From Mesostigma viride (taxonomy: Eukaryota; Streptophyta; Mesostigmatophyceae; Mesostigmatales; Mesostigmataceae): DNA of 64,000 nt. The position numbers were made by a program, and so were the translations under genes. Positions within the stretch are counted from its first letter, which is position 1, and each line of letters opens with the position of its first letter. Location of the stretch: positions 886,082-950,081 of the forward strand of contig RPFO01000418.1 of assembly GCA_009746045.1 (NCBI GenBank). Direction: 5' to 3'. The notes beneath the pieces were generated by a model. That model ran no database searches. It saw nothing but the letters and a program-made list of their open reading frames with translations, and was not told the DNA's origin. Shown here piece after piece: positions 43,049-52,980 of this stretch.

Positions 43049-44462
43049 GGAGTACCGCCGATAGTTAGGTAGAAAATCGTGGTACAAAAATCGGCCATTG
43101 GGGGGTACTCCGGAGGTCGACGGAAGAATCGCAGATATCGCAGATACAGTACGTACGGCGAGGGAGCACCCTACCGCGAGCGAGCGAAGCGAGCGAGCAC
43201 CGTACTGCTAAAGCGCACAGCGAGCGCAGCGAGCCGCGAGCGAAGCGAGCACCGTACTCTACTATTCCTCTCCGGAGCGCAGCGAAGGAGCACGTTACTT
43301 AAAAAAAGATACGCCAACGAATTTCAGACCTACGGCCGCTTACGATTCCTCTCCGGAGCGCAGCGAAGCGAGCACCGTACTCTACTATTCCTCTCCGGAG
43401 CGCAGCGAAGGAGCACGTTACTTAGAAAAAGATACGCCAACGAATTTCAGACCTACGGCCGCTTACGATTCCTCTTCGGAGGGCAGCGAAGGAGCACGGG
43501 CAATTTCAGCGAGGGACGGAAGGAAACCAGCGCCGACGGGCCATGGGCCACGGGCCACGGGCCATGGGCCACGGGCTAGAGCCACCCCAGCGCCCAGCAG
43601 CGCGCGGTCGGCCCACCACTTCAGCAGCGTGCAGCATCGGGGCCCAGCATGAAATTTCAAATGATGGCCGCGGGAAGACGGGATGGCTGTCGACAGCCGC
43701 CTGTTCAGGAGGTCGTGACTGTTGGGCAAGCTACGTTTTCATTGTTGGACGCTTTGAAACGGGATACAATGACGCCGTCTTTCATGACGGTTCTTACTTA
43801 GGAGCGCCTGGACTGTGGGTGCCGCGAGCTCTTGGAAAATGATTGCGGGGAAGATGACTGTCGGTGTAAGAAGGTGGCACCCGTTCTGACGCCTGGGTAA
43901 GCTGCGTTTGTTGTTTGCTGGGCTTTGGAACGGTGTCACATAAGCATTTTGGCTTTCAGTCGGTCTGTTTCGAGCGGATAGGGAGAGGCAGTTTGCCTAC
44001 CGGGCGGTTCCATAGCAGCACTGTCCCGCCATGCACATATTCCACCGTCTTTTGCGCTCGGTTTTGTTTTATTTCGATTTGGGACGCTTTGGAACGTCGT
44101 TTCATGTTTCATGCATTCCTATGCTTCGAGCCCGTCTGTTTGCTTTGTGTTTCCGTCATCAGCGGGAAAGGAGGCCCATTTTCCTCGGCAACAACATTCG
44201 TTGAGTCACTTCCCGCATGGCAGGTATGCCTCCCGCTCTTTGTTGCTGTATTTCGGTCGGGGACACATGCCGGCGAATGCCTTTCCATTCCTTTTCCTGC
44301 ACTCACGCATTATTTTTCCATTGTGTTTCGGTCAGCCACGGGAAGTGTTCCTGTTTTTGCTGCATCTGCGTGGGCTGTTGCTTTAAAAGCAGGTATTCTG
44401 CCTGCGGGGGATGGCATACACACGGCGTGGTATCCTGAGCGTCAAGCCCAAGCAAACGGCCG
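43049..44462 (+). repeat. AGCGAGCG block and segmental duplicate B
   Basis: 43049-43460 repeats the GCGAGCGAAGCGAGC and CTCTCCGGAGCGCAGCGAAGG units seen at 38752-39060, including the empty gypsy site at 43268-43272. 43463-44403 is the partner of 39052-39992. No gene seen. Confidence 0.65.
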
Positions 44463-44471
44463 GGGAAAAAA

Positions 44472-45030
44472 CCAAGCACACCTGCCACCCACTGACCAAA
44501 CACACGTTCCACCCACTGACCAAACACACGTTCCACCCACTGACCAAGCACACGTTCCACCCACTGACCAAGCACTGTCACGTTCCACCCACTGACCAAG
44601 CACACCTTCCACCCACTGACCAAGCACACGTTCCACGCACTGACCAAGCACACGTTCGACCACGCACTGACCAAGCACAGGTTCCACCCACTGACCAAGC
44701 ACACGTTCCACCCACTGACCAAGCACACGTTCCACCCACTGACCAAGCACGCGTTCATCCCACTGACCGAGCACGGGTTCCCCATACTGGCACACGTTCA
44801 TCCCACTGACCATGCAAGCACGGGTTCCCCGTACTGGCCAAGCACACCTGCCACCCACTGACCAAACACACGTTCCACCCACTGACCAAACACACGTTCC
44901 ACCCACTGACCAAGCACACGTTTCACCCACTGACCAAGCACACGTTTCACCCACTGACCAAGCATACGTTCCATCCACTGACGGAGCATGAGTTTACCAT
45001 ACTGACCAAGCAGCCACCCACTGACCATGA
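44472..45030 (+). repeat. 24-bp minisatellite array 3
   Basis: About 23 units of the CACTGACCAAGCACACGTTCCACC family, joined abruptly to CCGGGGAAAAAACC. The tail is the same as in arrays 1 and 2. Confidence 0.9.
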
Positions 45031-45148
45031 AGCAAACACTCGGCCTTGGCTGTGCTCTGATTAAGTAATTATTGTATAAATGAAATACCTGTTCTGATCA
45101 TGCACACTTTGTCTCCTTGATGTTGTCTCCTTGATAAACCATGTGCCC

Positions 45149-45717
45149 AGCCACCCCGGCAGGATGCGGGCGACCTCCCGCCGCTCTCCTGCGCGGACCT
45201 GCTGCGGTCAGCGACAGCCTCCACCACCGACGCCATCGCCACAAAGCTCCAGGAGCTGGAGGACCACCGCCAGGCCCAGCAACGGGAGGTCACCGACCGC
45301 GCTCGCCGCGAGTGCCGAGTGGTGCTACGTCGCTTCCCCCAGAAGCCAGGTGAGACGTCAACCTCTCTTGCTGACGAGCTCAAGAACCAGCTTCTTACCC
45401 TCATGGGCCTGGTAGGTGAGGTAGAACTGCGTGGGTGCCACCGCCTTCCCCACTCACGGGACAAGGCGGCTCCCCCACCAGTCCTACTCACCTTCCCCTC
45501 CCCTGAGGACAAGCAGCGGTTCCTCTCTCGTCGCAAGCGGTTGCACGACCTCACCTGGACGCTGGATGCCGACCTCACCCCCGCTCAGCAACAGCAGCGA
45601 CGCGACCTGTGGCCGGAATACCTCCGCCATAAGCAGGACCCCCAGAAGCCCAAGGTGTACTGGAGGGGCGGGGACCTGATGATCAACCACAAGATGTGGA
45701 CGCCCCCAGCGGGCTAG
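45149..45717 (+). pseudogene. LINE ORF1-like fragment (ORF1p RRM/C-terminal domain)
   Basis: An open frame of ~189 codons without an obvious initiator. It has a coiled-coil-like N part (ATKLQELEDHRQAQQREV), then VELRGCHRLPHSRDKA, then PPPVLLTFPSPEDKQRFLSR, then DADLTPAQQQQRRDLWPEYL, then GGDLMINHKMW. This is the order seen in LINE-1 type ORF1 proteins: HR-L-G-like, fusing-strand V-x-F, D-L-T-P-x-x-R, L-R-I-x-G-K-like. Such proteins bind RNA as trimers. It is 5'-truncated at CCATGTGCCC (compare 41960). ORF2 is absent and the 3' tail follows the stop at once. Confidence 0.55.
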
Positions 45718-46135
45718 AATAGCAATAGCCCTAGCTTGTAACCATTGGCGTCACTGCCGCTAAGGCAGCCATGCCTAGAATGTTGCCTAGCTGTGCCAAC
45801 ACACCTAGTCACGTGCCGCCAACGCACGGTACACAACCAGCCATAGCCTTAGCCTAGTCCTAGTACAGCCATGCTACGCCCTGGCTATGTTCAGATTACC
45901 TGCCCACGCTCCTTGCTATGATATGCTCACATGGGTCTTATTGCACCCACAGTTTGCCGGATCGTTAGCCTGTCCTTTTAGCTAGCCGCGCCCGATTGCA
46001 GCTGTGGCATGCCTTTGGCATGAAGGAGACTGGGGGTCTCTGCCCTTTCTCCTGTAGTGCACACACAGGGATTAAAAGCACTTCGGTGCTCCGTGACTCC
46101 CCAACGGGAGCACGAGTTTAATTAATTAATTAATT
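45708..46135 (+). mobile_element. 3' tail of the ORF1-only LINE-like element
   Basis: Matches 39993-40407 from CCAGCGGGCTAG to AATTAATTAATTAATT, with a 12-bp insertion near 45778. Because it follows ORF1 directly here and in the fragment copy, the family may be a non-autonomous half-LINE. Confidence 0.55.
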
Positions 46136-46412
46136 ATCTTCCATCATCATTCCGTCATCATTCCGTCATCGCGACTAGCAAATGTGCACCACCCTTATGC
46201 TGGCATCTGCCACCCCTATAGTGACCCTATAGTGACCGCGGCCTAGGATGGGGTCTCACCCTAGCTAAAACCTAAACCCTGAACCCAAACCCGTCTCCAG
46301 ACTTTCCTTGACCCCATGGCCTATGAGGGGGCACTGCTCACCAGGTTGTGACATTTAGGCTGGCATCTGTCACCACCCGGCAGTTGTGATGGTGTGTTGG
46401 GGGTGTGACAAG
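46136..46412. other. No gene; small repeats and telomere-like words
   Basis: ATTCCGTCATC and TAGTGACCCTA are each repeated. CTAAAACCTAAACCCTGAACCC resembles degenerate plant/algal telomere repeat (CCCTAAA), but only about four units are present. Confidence 0.35.
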
Positions 46413-46414
46413 GA

Positions 46415-46798
46415 TGGCGAAAAATTGCACGTACTTACTCTTAAGATTAAGAACGCCCAATTTTTCGCCACCCTGCCACCCCTTGGCGCGGGTCATGGGG
46501 GAGGTGTTTTGTCAAGGTGTGAGAGTGATGGCGAAAAATTGCACGTACTTACTCTTAAGATTAAGAACGCCCAATTTTTCGCCACCCCGCCACCCCTTGG
46601 CGCGGGTCATAGGAGGTGTTTTGTCAAGGTGTGAGAGTGATGGCGAAAAATTGCACGTACTTACTCTTAAGATTAAGAACGCCCAATTTTTCGCCACCTC
46701 CCCCCACTGGCCGGCGCTGGGGTTGGCGTGGGTTGTTGGATGTGGCGAAAAATTGCACGTTCTTACTCTATATATAAAGAACGCCCAATTTTTCGCCA
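46415..46798. repeat. Four tandem hairpin units (112-114-bp period)
   Basis: TGGCGAAAAATTG...CAATTTTTCGCCA, a perfect 13-bp inverted repeat around a ~30-bp core, starts at 46415, 46529, 46641 and 46743. Inner pairs CGT/ACG and CTTA/TAAG extend the stem. In the fourth unit the A:A mismatch becomes T:A (GTTCTT/AAGAAC). The linkers carry CCACCCCTTGGCGCGGG. Confidence 0.8.
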
Positions 46799-46970
46799 TG
46801 TCCTCGCATGGTGAGGGAGGCGGCGAGGGCCGCGCGGCGGGGTGTGACCGGAACCGGATCGACGTCTACTCGGAGACGAGGAGACAGTGAGCGCGACGTC
46901 TTGGAGGTTGTAAACCGTTTTTACAAAGAAATGCATGGCAGAAAAACAGGCTTTTATTAAAATATTAAAA

Positions 46971-49900
46971 TTACTTATCCGCTCCATGCAGGAAAGGAGC
47001 GATTTCATCCATCGACAGGCCAGACAACGACGTGATCGAATAATCCTTCTCATCGCCCCACCACGAGGGTTTATACCTATCAAGAAACGCATGCATGTCC
47101 GCCTTCGAAATTTCCAAGCAACCACCGCCACGGCTGTTGCCCTTCGACCCTTTGGCAGAAATTCCCAGAGTTGGGCTTAACAACCTGTTGACGAGCCCGC
47201 TACACTGTGCAAAAGACAAACTACCAGCCTCGCCTGCTCGCCGTTGGTATCCAAATGTTGAGCGCATGAACCAGGCCTTGTCGGCAATTTCGCCGTCAAT
47301 TCTATTCCCTAGTGCAATCGTCTCGTCGCGCGTCAACTTCATTGTGAGATTGGACGGATCAGCCGTCGTGATGAAGTCGATGATAGGCGTCCCTTCTAGT
47401 AGCTTGAGCGTAATGGCCAGAGACTGTGCTAGTCCAAAACGAGAATACGCCTTCAAATCAAACAAGGACTCTGACTTCTGCAGAATCAACAGATTGTCTC
47501 TGAAATGCTCCTTGGTTCCTAGTCCCGTCAACTTCGAATATTGCCGAACGCCAACGTACGCCTTCCTCCCCATCTCCTTCTCCAGAATTTGAGGGAGCTC
47601 GTCGTCGATGAGATCATATGGAATCTCATACAACCGATGAGTCAATTCGTACACCGCCTTCAGACGCATTTCGTACGGTGAAAGTGGAACCGTGCCGCCG
47701 ATTCTCCCCTCTAGATCCTTGTACTCCTCCTCGCTCAGAAGCACCACCTCCCTGTCCTTGTCTGGATCTTCTAGTACCGGAAGCGGAGGGGCGTCGATGT
47801 CCCCCAACTCCTCCACAGCCGACACCTCCACGCCGTAGTCCTCCGTCAGTATCTTGATGAGATTTCCCTTGTAGTGGGACCTCGACACCGCGAGATCTTG
47901 CTGGTTCCGGCAGAAGAGACGGAACTTGGGGCAATTTCTGTCATAGATACGCGACTTGTCCGCGCTCCAGTCGCAGACTACGTCGGCGTTGTCGAACAGC
48001 AGCTGGATGAGCGCAGTGTCCCCCGCGATCATGTTCTCGACGATCGTGCCGTAGTCCGTTGGGGGGCGGTTAATGAGCGAAGTATCGTCTCGGTAGAAGA
48101 TTACCATCTCTCCCTTGACTAGATGGCGAACCCTAAAAATTTGCTGGAGGGTTGTCGTGTAGCTCGCGTAGTTATCCCCGTTGATGAACATCCCCACCAT
48201 GCTGTCGAATGTGTGCTCGGTGTAGGAGACCCCAACCGTGATCGTTGGACTGAAAATCAGAAAGTCAAGGTCAGCCCACGCAGCATTCGCACCAACCTCT
48301 AGATCCTCTTTGCTTGTCAGGCTAGTGTAAAGGCGACCATTCTTTTTCTGCTCCGTGATTTTTTTTAATACCTCATACGCCATGGCGGCCTCTTTTTTTC
48401 CAGACATTGGGCAGAAGATCCTCTCCCCCGCCTCTATCCTCCTCTGACACTCAGTAACAAACCTGTCCACGCAGACCTTTCGCCAGTTCTTTTCTGATGT
48501 CACGTCCACCCATCGCAGAGTCCTGTTGGTAGGGCGCCGGAAGGTGTTGCAATCCACCTCCATAGTATCCGCCGCGCGATAGGCCGCTATGAACTCGTAT
48601 ACCTTTCGAGTAACGGTAGCGTCTAACGCAATCACGACCTTGGACGTCTCAATGAGCCTGATGAACTTCCTCAACACCTCGCGCTTGTAATCCACGTGGC
48701 GCTGCGAAATCGCGGTGAGGGTGTTATATATTTCGTCTAGGATGAGGAGATCGAACGGTTGGTCTGTGACGCGCAAGATGCTGTTAAGAACGACCAGCAC
48801 CCTGTCATCAGACATCATACCCTTCGGACCGCTCAGGTAGTGACGGAAATTCGGGTCACTGGACAAGATATGGAACGCGTTGTCCTCCCATGCAATCGTC
48901 CTCCCGCGCTCGCCAAGAGACTTGTAGTTGCGATCCTCCTCCTTGGACAGGCTGATGTTAGCCACCATGCAGCACACGCGGATACCTGGATCCCTCCTCA
49001 CCGCCTCGTTGACGAGTTCACGAATCCTCTCAGATTTACCTGTTCCGCAGTTGGACTGGACGAGGATGGTGCTCTTGTGCGGGCCTCTAAATAGCGCATC
49101 CCAGCTGAAAGGCTTGATTTTCTCGGACGAGTACGTGTGAGTGAACGGCACTTTGTCCGAGTCCGCGAGCTTCATCACGGGGGGGGAGATCTCGATGAAT
49201 CGGTGCTGTGAGTCCTGGTGGCATCTGTACTGTACAGCGCCATTTGGGAGTAGCAGGTTATAAGGCCCGTTGTTGTCGTGTATCTTGAGGCAGATCCTGC
49301 ATAACGGATCCACAGAGTCGACGGAGTACTTGACGAACGTTGCGACACCTCGATCGGATTCTTTACAGGTTGTGCGCATAAATTTGCATCCAGGCGAAAA
49401 CCTTTTCATTGCTTCGATGGATGGCGAGATGTCCAGGCCCTGGGGTGGTGGGATAGTCTTCCCATACCCTCGAAACACTGTATGGCTCGTTTCGGATAGT
49501 TCCGCATCATCGACATGGGGGAGCCGGGTCAGTCCCTCTTCGTTGAAGACGGTAACCAAATATTCGCCGACGTCGGAACTACCCCCTTGGACTGGACGGA
49601 GGTACGCGTCCTCGCCGATGTCTCCGCGCTTCTTCATCCCTATCATGCGAAAGGCCCGGTACCTCGAATAGATTGTTCTATCATAGCAAAACTTGATGTC
49701 GTGTTTAGGCGCCCAAACGCCAGTTGTTTTCTCCACAATCGGGTTCCCGTTCGCGTGCATGTTCTCCCAATCCTCTTTCGAGTGCTGGGACTTGACGAGT
49801 CTCTGGCACACCTCAGACTGATATCCTGAAGATAAATCCATCGCGCACTGAAGAAGGAACGACTGAAAAAGCTCTCCCATCTTGACACGATCCTCCATGG

Positions 49901-50402
49901 TCGGGATGTAGATCGCCGGCACCGTGACATGAACAGAGTTCTTGAAAATGCCGCTCCTGACGCGATGGCCAACAAGGACCCGCATATCTCGCTCTTCGTC
50001 AACAGTTATCTCGTACATGTCGTTGAAGAACATCGATATGGCCGCTTTTGCGTACTTCTCCAGCTGGTAGTCCATGGGTTCTTCCGTTTCCCAGTCAAAA
50101 TCGAAATATGGGACGACACTCACGTCGGGGGATAGAATTTCTAGCAAATGCGGATCGCTTGTTGACAACTCTGCGTGGGTCTTGATCAAGTCCTCCCTGC
50201 ACCCAAAAGCGGCATACATGTTCGTTTTTTTGTACGTGTTCAGCGCCATGAGGTACTTCATCCCACGAGAGCGACCATACGCCTCCGAAGCGTCTTGGGG
50301 TTTTTCCTCTTCGTACGAGTACATCACCCCCGGCGTCCGAGCAAAGAAAGGCGTATCTTTCGACGCGAACCACAGAGGAACAAATTCCGCGGCGGTCGAC
50401 AT
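46971..50402 (-). CDS. Primase (AEP) fused to UL9/origin-binding-type SF2 helicase
   Basis: I start at ATG 50402 (MSTAAEFVPLWF); an upstream in-frame Met at 50558 adds low-complexity residues. The product is 1,143 residues. Residues ~100-260 carry archaeo-eukaryotic primase motifs: YFDFDWE (catalytic Asp-x-Asp), FKNSVH and YDRTIYSRYRAFRMIG. Cys368, Cys371, Cys394 and His400 form a zinc motif of the UL52/PriCT type. Residues ~448-900 form a superfamily 2 helicase: NCGTGKS (Walker A, 451-457), LILDE (Walker B, ~553-557), TVGVSY and LQQIFRVRHL (motif VI region). This would prime and unwind DNA at viral origins. It is intact and is the largest complete gene of the block. Confidence 0.85.
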   Translation of the reverse strand: MSTAAEFVPLWFASKDTPFFARTPGVMYSYEEEKPQDASEAYGRSRGMKYLMALNTYKKTNMYAAFGCREDLIKTHAELSTSDPHLLEILSPDVSVVPYFDFDWETEEPMDYQLEKYAKAAISMFFNDMYEITVDEERDMRVLVGHRVRSGIFKNSVHVTVPAIYIPTMEDRVKMGELFQSFLLQCAMDLSSGYQSEVCQRLVKSQHSKEDWENMHANGNPIVEKTTGVWAPKHDIKFCYDRTIYSRYRAFRMIGMKKRGDIGEDAYLRPVQGGSSDVGEYLVTVFNEEGLTRLPHVDDAELSETSHTVFRGYGKTIPPPQGLDISPSIEAMKRFSPGCKFMRTTCKESDRGVATFVKYSVDSVDPLCRICLKIHDNNGPYNLLLPNGAVQYRCHQDSQHRFIEISPPVMKLADSDKVPFTHTYSSEKIKPFSWDALFRGPHKSTILVQSNCGTGKSERIRELVNEAVRRDPGIRVCCMVANISLSKEEDRNYKSLGERGRTIAWEDNAFHILSSDPNFRHYLSGPKGMMSDDRVLVVLNSILRVTDQPFDLLILDEIYNTLTAISQRHVDYKREVLRKFIRLIETSKVVIALDATVTRKVYEFIAAYRAADTMEVDCNTFRRPTNRTLRWVDVTSEKNWRKVCVDRFVTECQRRIEAGERIFCPMSGKKEAAMAYEVLKKITEQKKNGRLYTSLTSKEDLEVGANAAWADLDFLIFSPTITVGVSYTEHTFDSMVGMFINGDNYASYTTTLQQIFRVRHLVKGEMVIFYRDDTSLINRPPTDYGTIVENMIAGDTALIQLLFDNADVVCDWSADKSRIYDRNCPKFRLFCRNQQDLAVSRSHYKGNLIKILTEDYGVEVSAVEELGDIDAPPLPVLEDPDKDREVVLLSEEEYKDLEGRIGGTVPLSPYEMRLKAVYELTHRLYEIPYDLIDDELPQILEKEMGRKAYVGVRQYSKLTGLGTKEHFRDNLLILQKSESLFDLKAYSRFGLAQSLAITLKLLEGTPIIDFITTADPSNLTMKLTRDETIALGNRIDGEIADKAWFMRSTFGYQRRAGEAGSLSFAQCSGLVNRLLSPTLGISAKGSKGNSRGGGCLEISKADMHAFLDRYKPSWWGDEKDYSITSLSGLSMDEIAPFLHGADK

Positions 50403-50752
50403 CTTAGAGGTTGTGTGAGCGCGAGAGTGTGGATTGTCGTGGGAGAGTCCACCTTTATCCCCGTGGGAGATCTCCGACGGGGAATCGACTCGTGTCGGCT
50501 TGTCGGTCACGTCGTGTCGGTCGACCGTGTCGTCATGCAGGTTGAAGTTCGAGACCATCCTGGAAGGCTGTATATCGTATGTTCAGAAAAAAAAGTTTGG
50601 ATTAAAAAATATTCAGTTCGTCTAAAAACACACAAAACTCGAACCTCGAACCTCGAGAAAATGATCCCATGGAAATTTTTATTTTCATGCACATTGCATG
50701 CATTTTAGAATATACTTTTCGACATCCATGAAAATTTCCCACGGGAAACTAT
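50403..50752. other. Intergenic region with AT-rich inverted words
   Basis: About 350 bp between two co-oriented genes. AT-rich between 50580 and 50745, with TTTTCATG and CATGAAAAT words able to pair. No gene seen. It should hold the promoter of the primase-helicase and the 3' end of the recombinase transcript. Confidence 0.35.
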
Positions 50753-52018
50753 CTACTTTTTCCTCGGCCTCAGCCGACGTCCGCCAGTCTCGCCACCTTG
50801 GGGGGTCACACCCCCCTGCCGCTCGTAAAGGGCTCCTGTGAGCACGTCGTGTCCCATCAAGTCACCAGCCCATTTTCGCTTTTGCCACGACGCGCCCTTC
50901 AAGAAACGGGTGATGTACGCCTGCCTCGTTGCATCGATTCCGTGGTAGATGCGGTTATAGCGGCTGCTATACAGGGTGTGATCTATTGGATTGCCCGGAG
51001 ACCTCGGGTCCTCGAATACGTACGCCTGGTTAGCTCTCGCCCCAAGTGCGTTAATCAGCTTAGAGTACCCATCTGGGATCTTGAAGTCGTAGACGCCGAA
51101 AGTCTCTCGCGTCTTGAATTTTTTGATGATGATGCGATGCTCGCTAGGAATGTATCCGTTCTCGTGCGGCCCGAGCTCGTCGATAGACCCGACGATGCGC
51201 ATTTGATCGTGGTCGTACCTGGTCGGAGGCAATTTATCACCAGACAGATAGAGAAGACCCATCAGAGCTGCGTCGGAGGCCGGGTCCTTTTTGTACTCGG
51301 CGGCGGCGATGCGCTGGAGCTGCTCGTACGTGTGTCTCAGGGGCTTGTTCTCGGCCCTGTAGAACTTCCTGTCGAGATCGCCGACCTTCAGCTCACTGAT
51401 TCGGGCAGCGTATGCGTCTGTCACGTCGCGTGGGAGCCTCTTCTCGGATGGCATCATTCGATTCACCCCGTTGACGACTCCAAGAAGGTTCTTCTCGTTC
51501 TCCCTCCACGCGTCCTCTTTCGAATGCGCGAGATTGCGTTTGGGTTCCGAGGTCTCGTGGACGACGCGAAGGACGAGGGCGGTGTCGGCGAGGCAGTCGA
51601 CCGACTCGTCTTGCGAGCACCCCATTTTGTCGAGAAGAACTCGCAGCCTGCCGATGTAACCTTTCGCGGTTCTGCGCGTCGCCCCTCGCTCTTTCGAGGG
51701 CCTTCCAGGCTCGTGATGCTCTGGCCGGGCATCCGCTGCGGCGACGGCCTCGTTGAACGTCCAATATCGCCCATCGCTAACTCGCGCGGTAGTTTCGCCG
51801 GGGTGAACCGGTTCCGGCGAGGGTGGAGAGGTCGCTTCCAAGCCGATTTTGTCCGCACACTCCTGGTTGTTCGCGATCCATCGGTCACTGGGATTCCAAA
51901 TGCCCTTCTTGACCTTGCTCTTGGCCGATATGCAGTTCGTCTGATCGCGGGCGATGGCTCGCCTCTTCGCCTGCGCCCGTCGCCACTGCTCGCGACGCTC
52001 CTCTACAGTCACCGTCAT
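50753..52018 (-). CDS. Tyrosine recombinase (integrase)
   Basis: The start is taken at ATG 52018 (MTVTVEERREQW, 421 residues), because a TATAAAAAG box lies 38 bp upstream at 52056-52064; an in-frame Met at 52144 lies before the box. The catalytic set is visible: Arg267 in PPTRYDHDQ, Lys300 in IIIKKFKTRE, Arg365 in GIDATRQAYITRFL, His390 in DLMGHD and nucleophile Tyr398 in GALYER. The N-terminal half is helical and basic, as in core-binding domains. Such enzymes integrate or resolve the genomes of polinton-like and other viruses. The sequence is intact, so the block may once have been able to integrate. Confidence 0.8.
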   Translation of the reverse strand: MTVTVEERREQWRRAQAKRRAIARDQTNCISAKSKVKKGIWNPSDRWIANNQECADKIGLEATSPPSPEPVHPGETTARVSDGRYWTFNEAVAAADARPEHHEPGRPSKERGATRRTAKGYIGRLRVLLDKMGCSQDESVDCLADTALVLRVVHETSEPKRNLAHSKEDAWRENEKNLLGVVNGVNRMMPSEKRLPRDVTDAYAARISELKVGDLDRKFYRAENKPLRHTYEQLQRIAAAEYKKDPASDAALMGLLYLSGDKLPPTRYDHDQMRIVGSIDELGPHENGYIPSEHRIIIKKFKTRETFGVYDFKIPDGYSKLINALGARANQAYVFEDPRSPGNPIDHTLYSSRYNRIYHGIDATRQAYITRFLKGASWQKRKWAGDLMGHDVLTGALYERQGGVTPQGGETGGRRLRPRKK

Positions 52019-52379
52019 TTGATGACTGAACATGAGACAATTTTTTTGCTCTGGGCTTTTTATACCCCACGGGGTGGATTCTTGGGCGTCCTCTGGGTCG
52101 CTTCGGTTCGTGTCGTTTTTCCGTTTTGGAGGGTAAACGACCACGTGGACGCCTCCTGTCGCTCACCAAGGCGAGGATAGCCAATCGGATTTTGGGTTTC
52201 ATATCGTGACAGGTGGACGGAATCGTGTCGTTGTGGCCAGCTTCGTGAAGGATCCTAACGACACGTTCTAACGTTTTAGATCCGAGACGGGATCCCGCGC
52301 AGTACCGAAGCAGTGCTTGAGTGTCTAGAACGTACTCCTTCTCGACGCCAGTGTATCGTTTTGCGGGCGAAGGATCCAT
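51885..52379 (-). CDS. AT-hook protein overlapping the recombinase start
   Basis: 164 codons from ATG 52379. The N part (LDTQALLRYCAGSRLGSKTLERVVRIL) is helical. Two basic motifs follow, RRRPRGRLPSK and KRPRGRPRI; the second is a canonical AT-hook (RGRP core) that binds the minor groove of AT-rich DNA. The last ~40 codons overlap the recombinase frame and look like its shadow, so the real protein may end early or the two may once have been one protein. The start lies only 22 bp from the stop of the packaging ATPase, a viral-style packing. Confidence 0.5.
   Translation of the reverse strand: MDPSPAKRYTGVEKEYVLDTQALLRYCAGSRLGSKTLERVVRILHEAGHNDTIPSTCHDMKPKIRLAILALVSDRRRPRGRLPSKTEKRHEPKRPRGRPRIHPVGYKKPRAKKLSHVQSSNDGDCRGASRAVATGAGEEASHRPRSDELHIGQEQGQEGHLESQ
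52056..52064 (-). promoter_or_regulatory. TATA box (TATAAAAAG) for the recombinase
   Basis: TATAAAAAG on the minus strand, 38 bp before ATG 52018. It lies inside the coding part of the AT-hook gene. Confidence 0.45.
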
Positions 52380-52401
52380 GTTATATCATAATCAGAGAAA
52401 T

Positions 52402-52980
52402 TTATTTTATCGACAGGAAAACATTGAAGTTCTTTCGAAACATTTTTTTCGGGCCGCGTTGGTCGAAGTCGATCCCGAAAAAGCTATGAGGGTCGTCCTT
52501 GACGGCGTGATCCCATAGCGCGAGAAACTCGTCTGGCGCCACGGCTCCTGCGCTCTCTTCCGCGATCTGACGCGCGGCCCTGTGGTCTTTTGTGCGAAAG
52601 AGAGCCAGAAAACTAATATTGGCTTGCACTGCTCTAGGAACACCACCGCTGGTGTACGCTTGCGTAAGGAAAATCATACTCGTTAGGAAATGTCTGTGCT
52701 TGAAAGCAAAAGCCGCGACAGAGTTTTTGGAAGAGCTTTGGTAGAGTGCGCTCCCTTGCATATCGTCAATCAGAATCAGTGAGCTAGGAGGACCGTGCTC
52801 GAACCTGGTCTCGGGTTTCGTCCAGTTCATGGCGTCTAGACGCAGATACATCGACAGCTCCATCAAGTCTTCGTTTTTCTTTCCGTGGACGTATTCGCGC
52901 TGGAACGTTTCCCATACCCTGAGATCGTCCTTGTACCGCTCGTACTCGTGGAGGTCAGATTTGATGTGATCCACCATTCC
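52402..52980 (-). pseudogene. A32-type packaging ATPase, C-terminal part
   Basis: From the retrotransposon edge at 52980 to the stop at 52402, about 190 codons. SLILIDDMQG is the Walker B motif. RHFLTSMIFLTQAYTSGG followed by IRN-like RAVQANISFLALF is the conserved sensor region of A32/FtsK-type genome-packaging ATPases. The nominal Met upstream (53073) belongs to the LTR, not to this gene. GGAAT at the junction (52976-52980, minus-strand reading) is the target duplication. In this allele the gene is disconnected from its Walker A half. Confidence 0.8.

Noticed and set aside
46250-46300. Telomere at CTAAAACCTAAACCCTGAACCC
   Set aside because: Only a few degenerate units lie within continuous sequence. 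At most a short interstitial remnant.
46971-50402. Reading the UL9-like helicase as evidence of a herpesvirus
   Set aside because: The helicase and primase families are shared by many large DNA viruses of protists, and the neighbouring genes point to a polinton-like or giant virus lineage.
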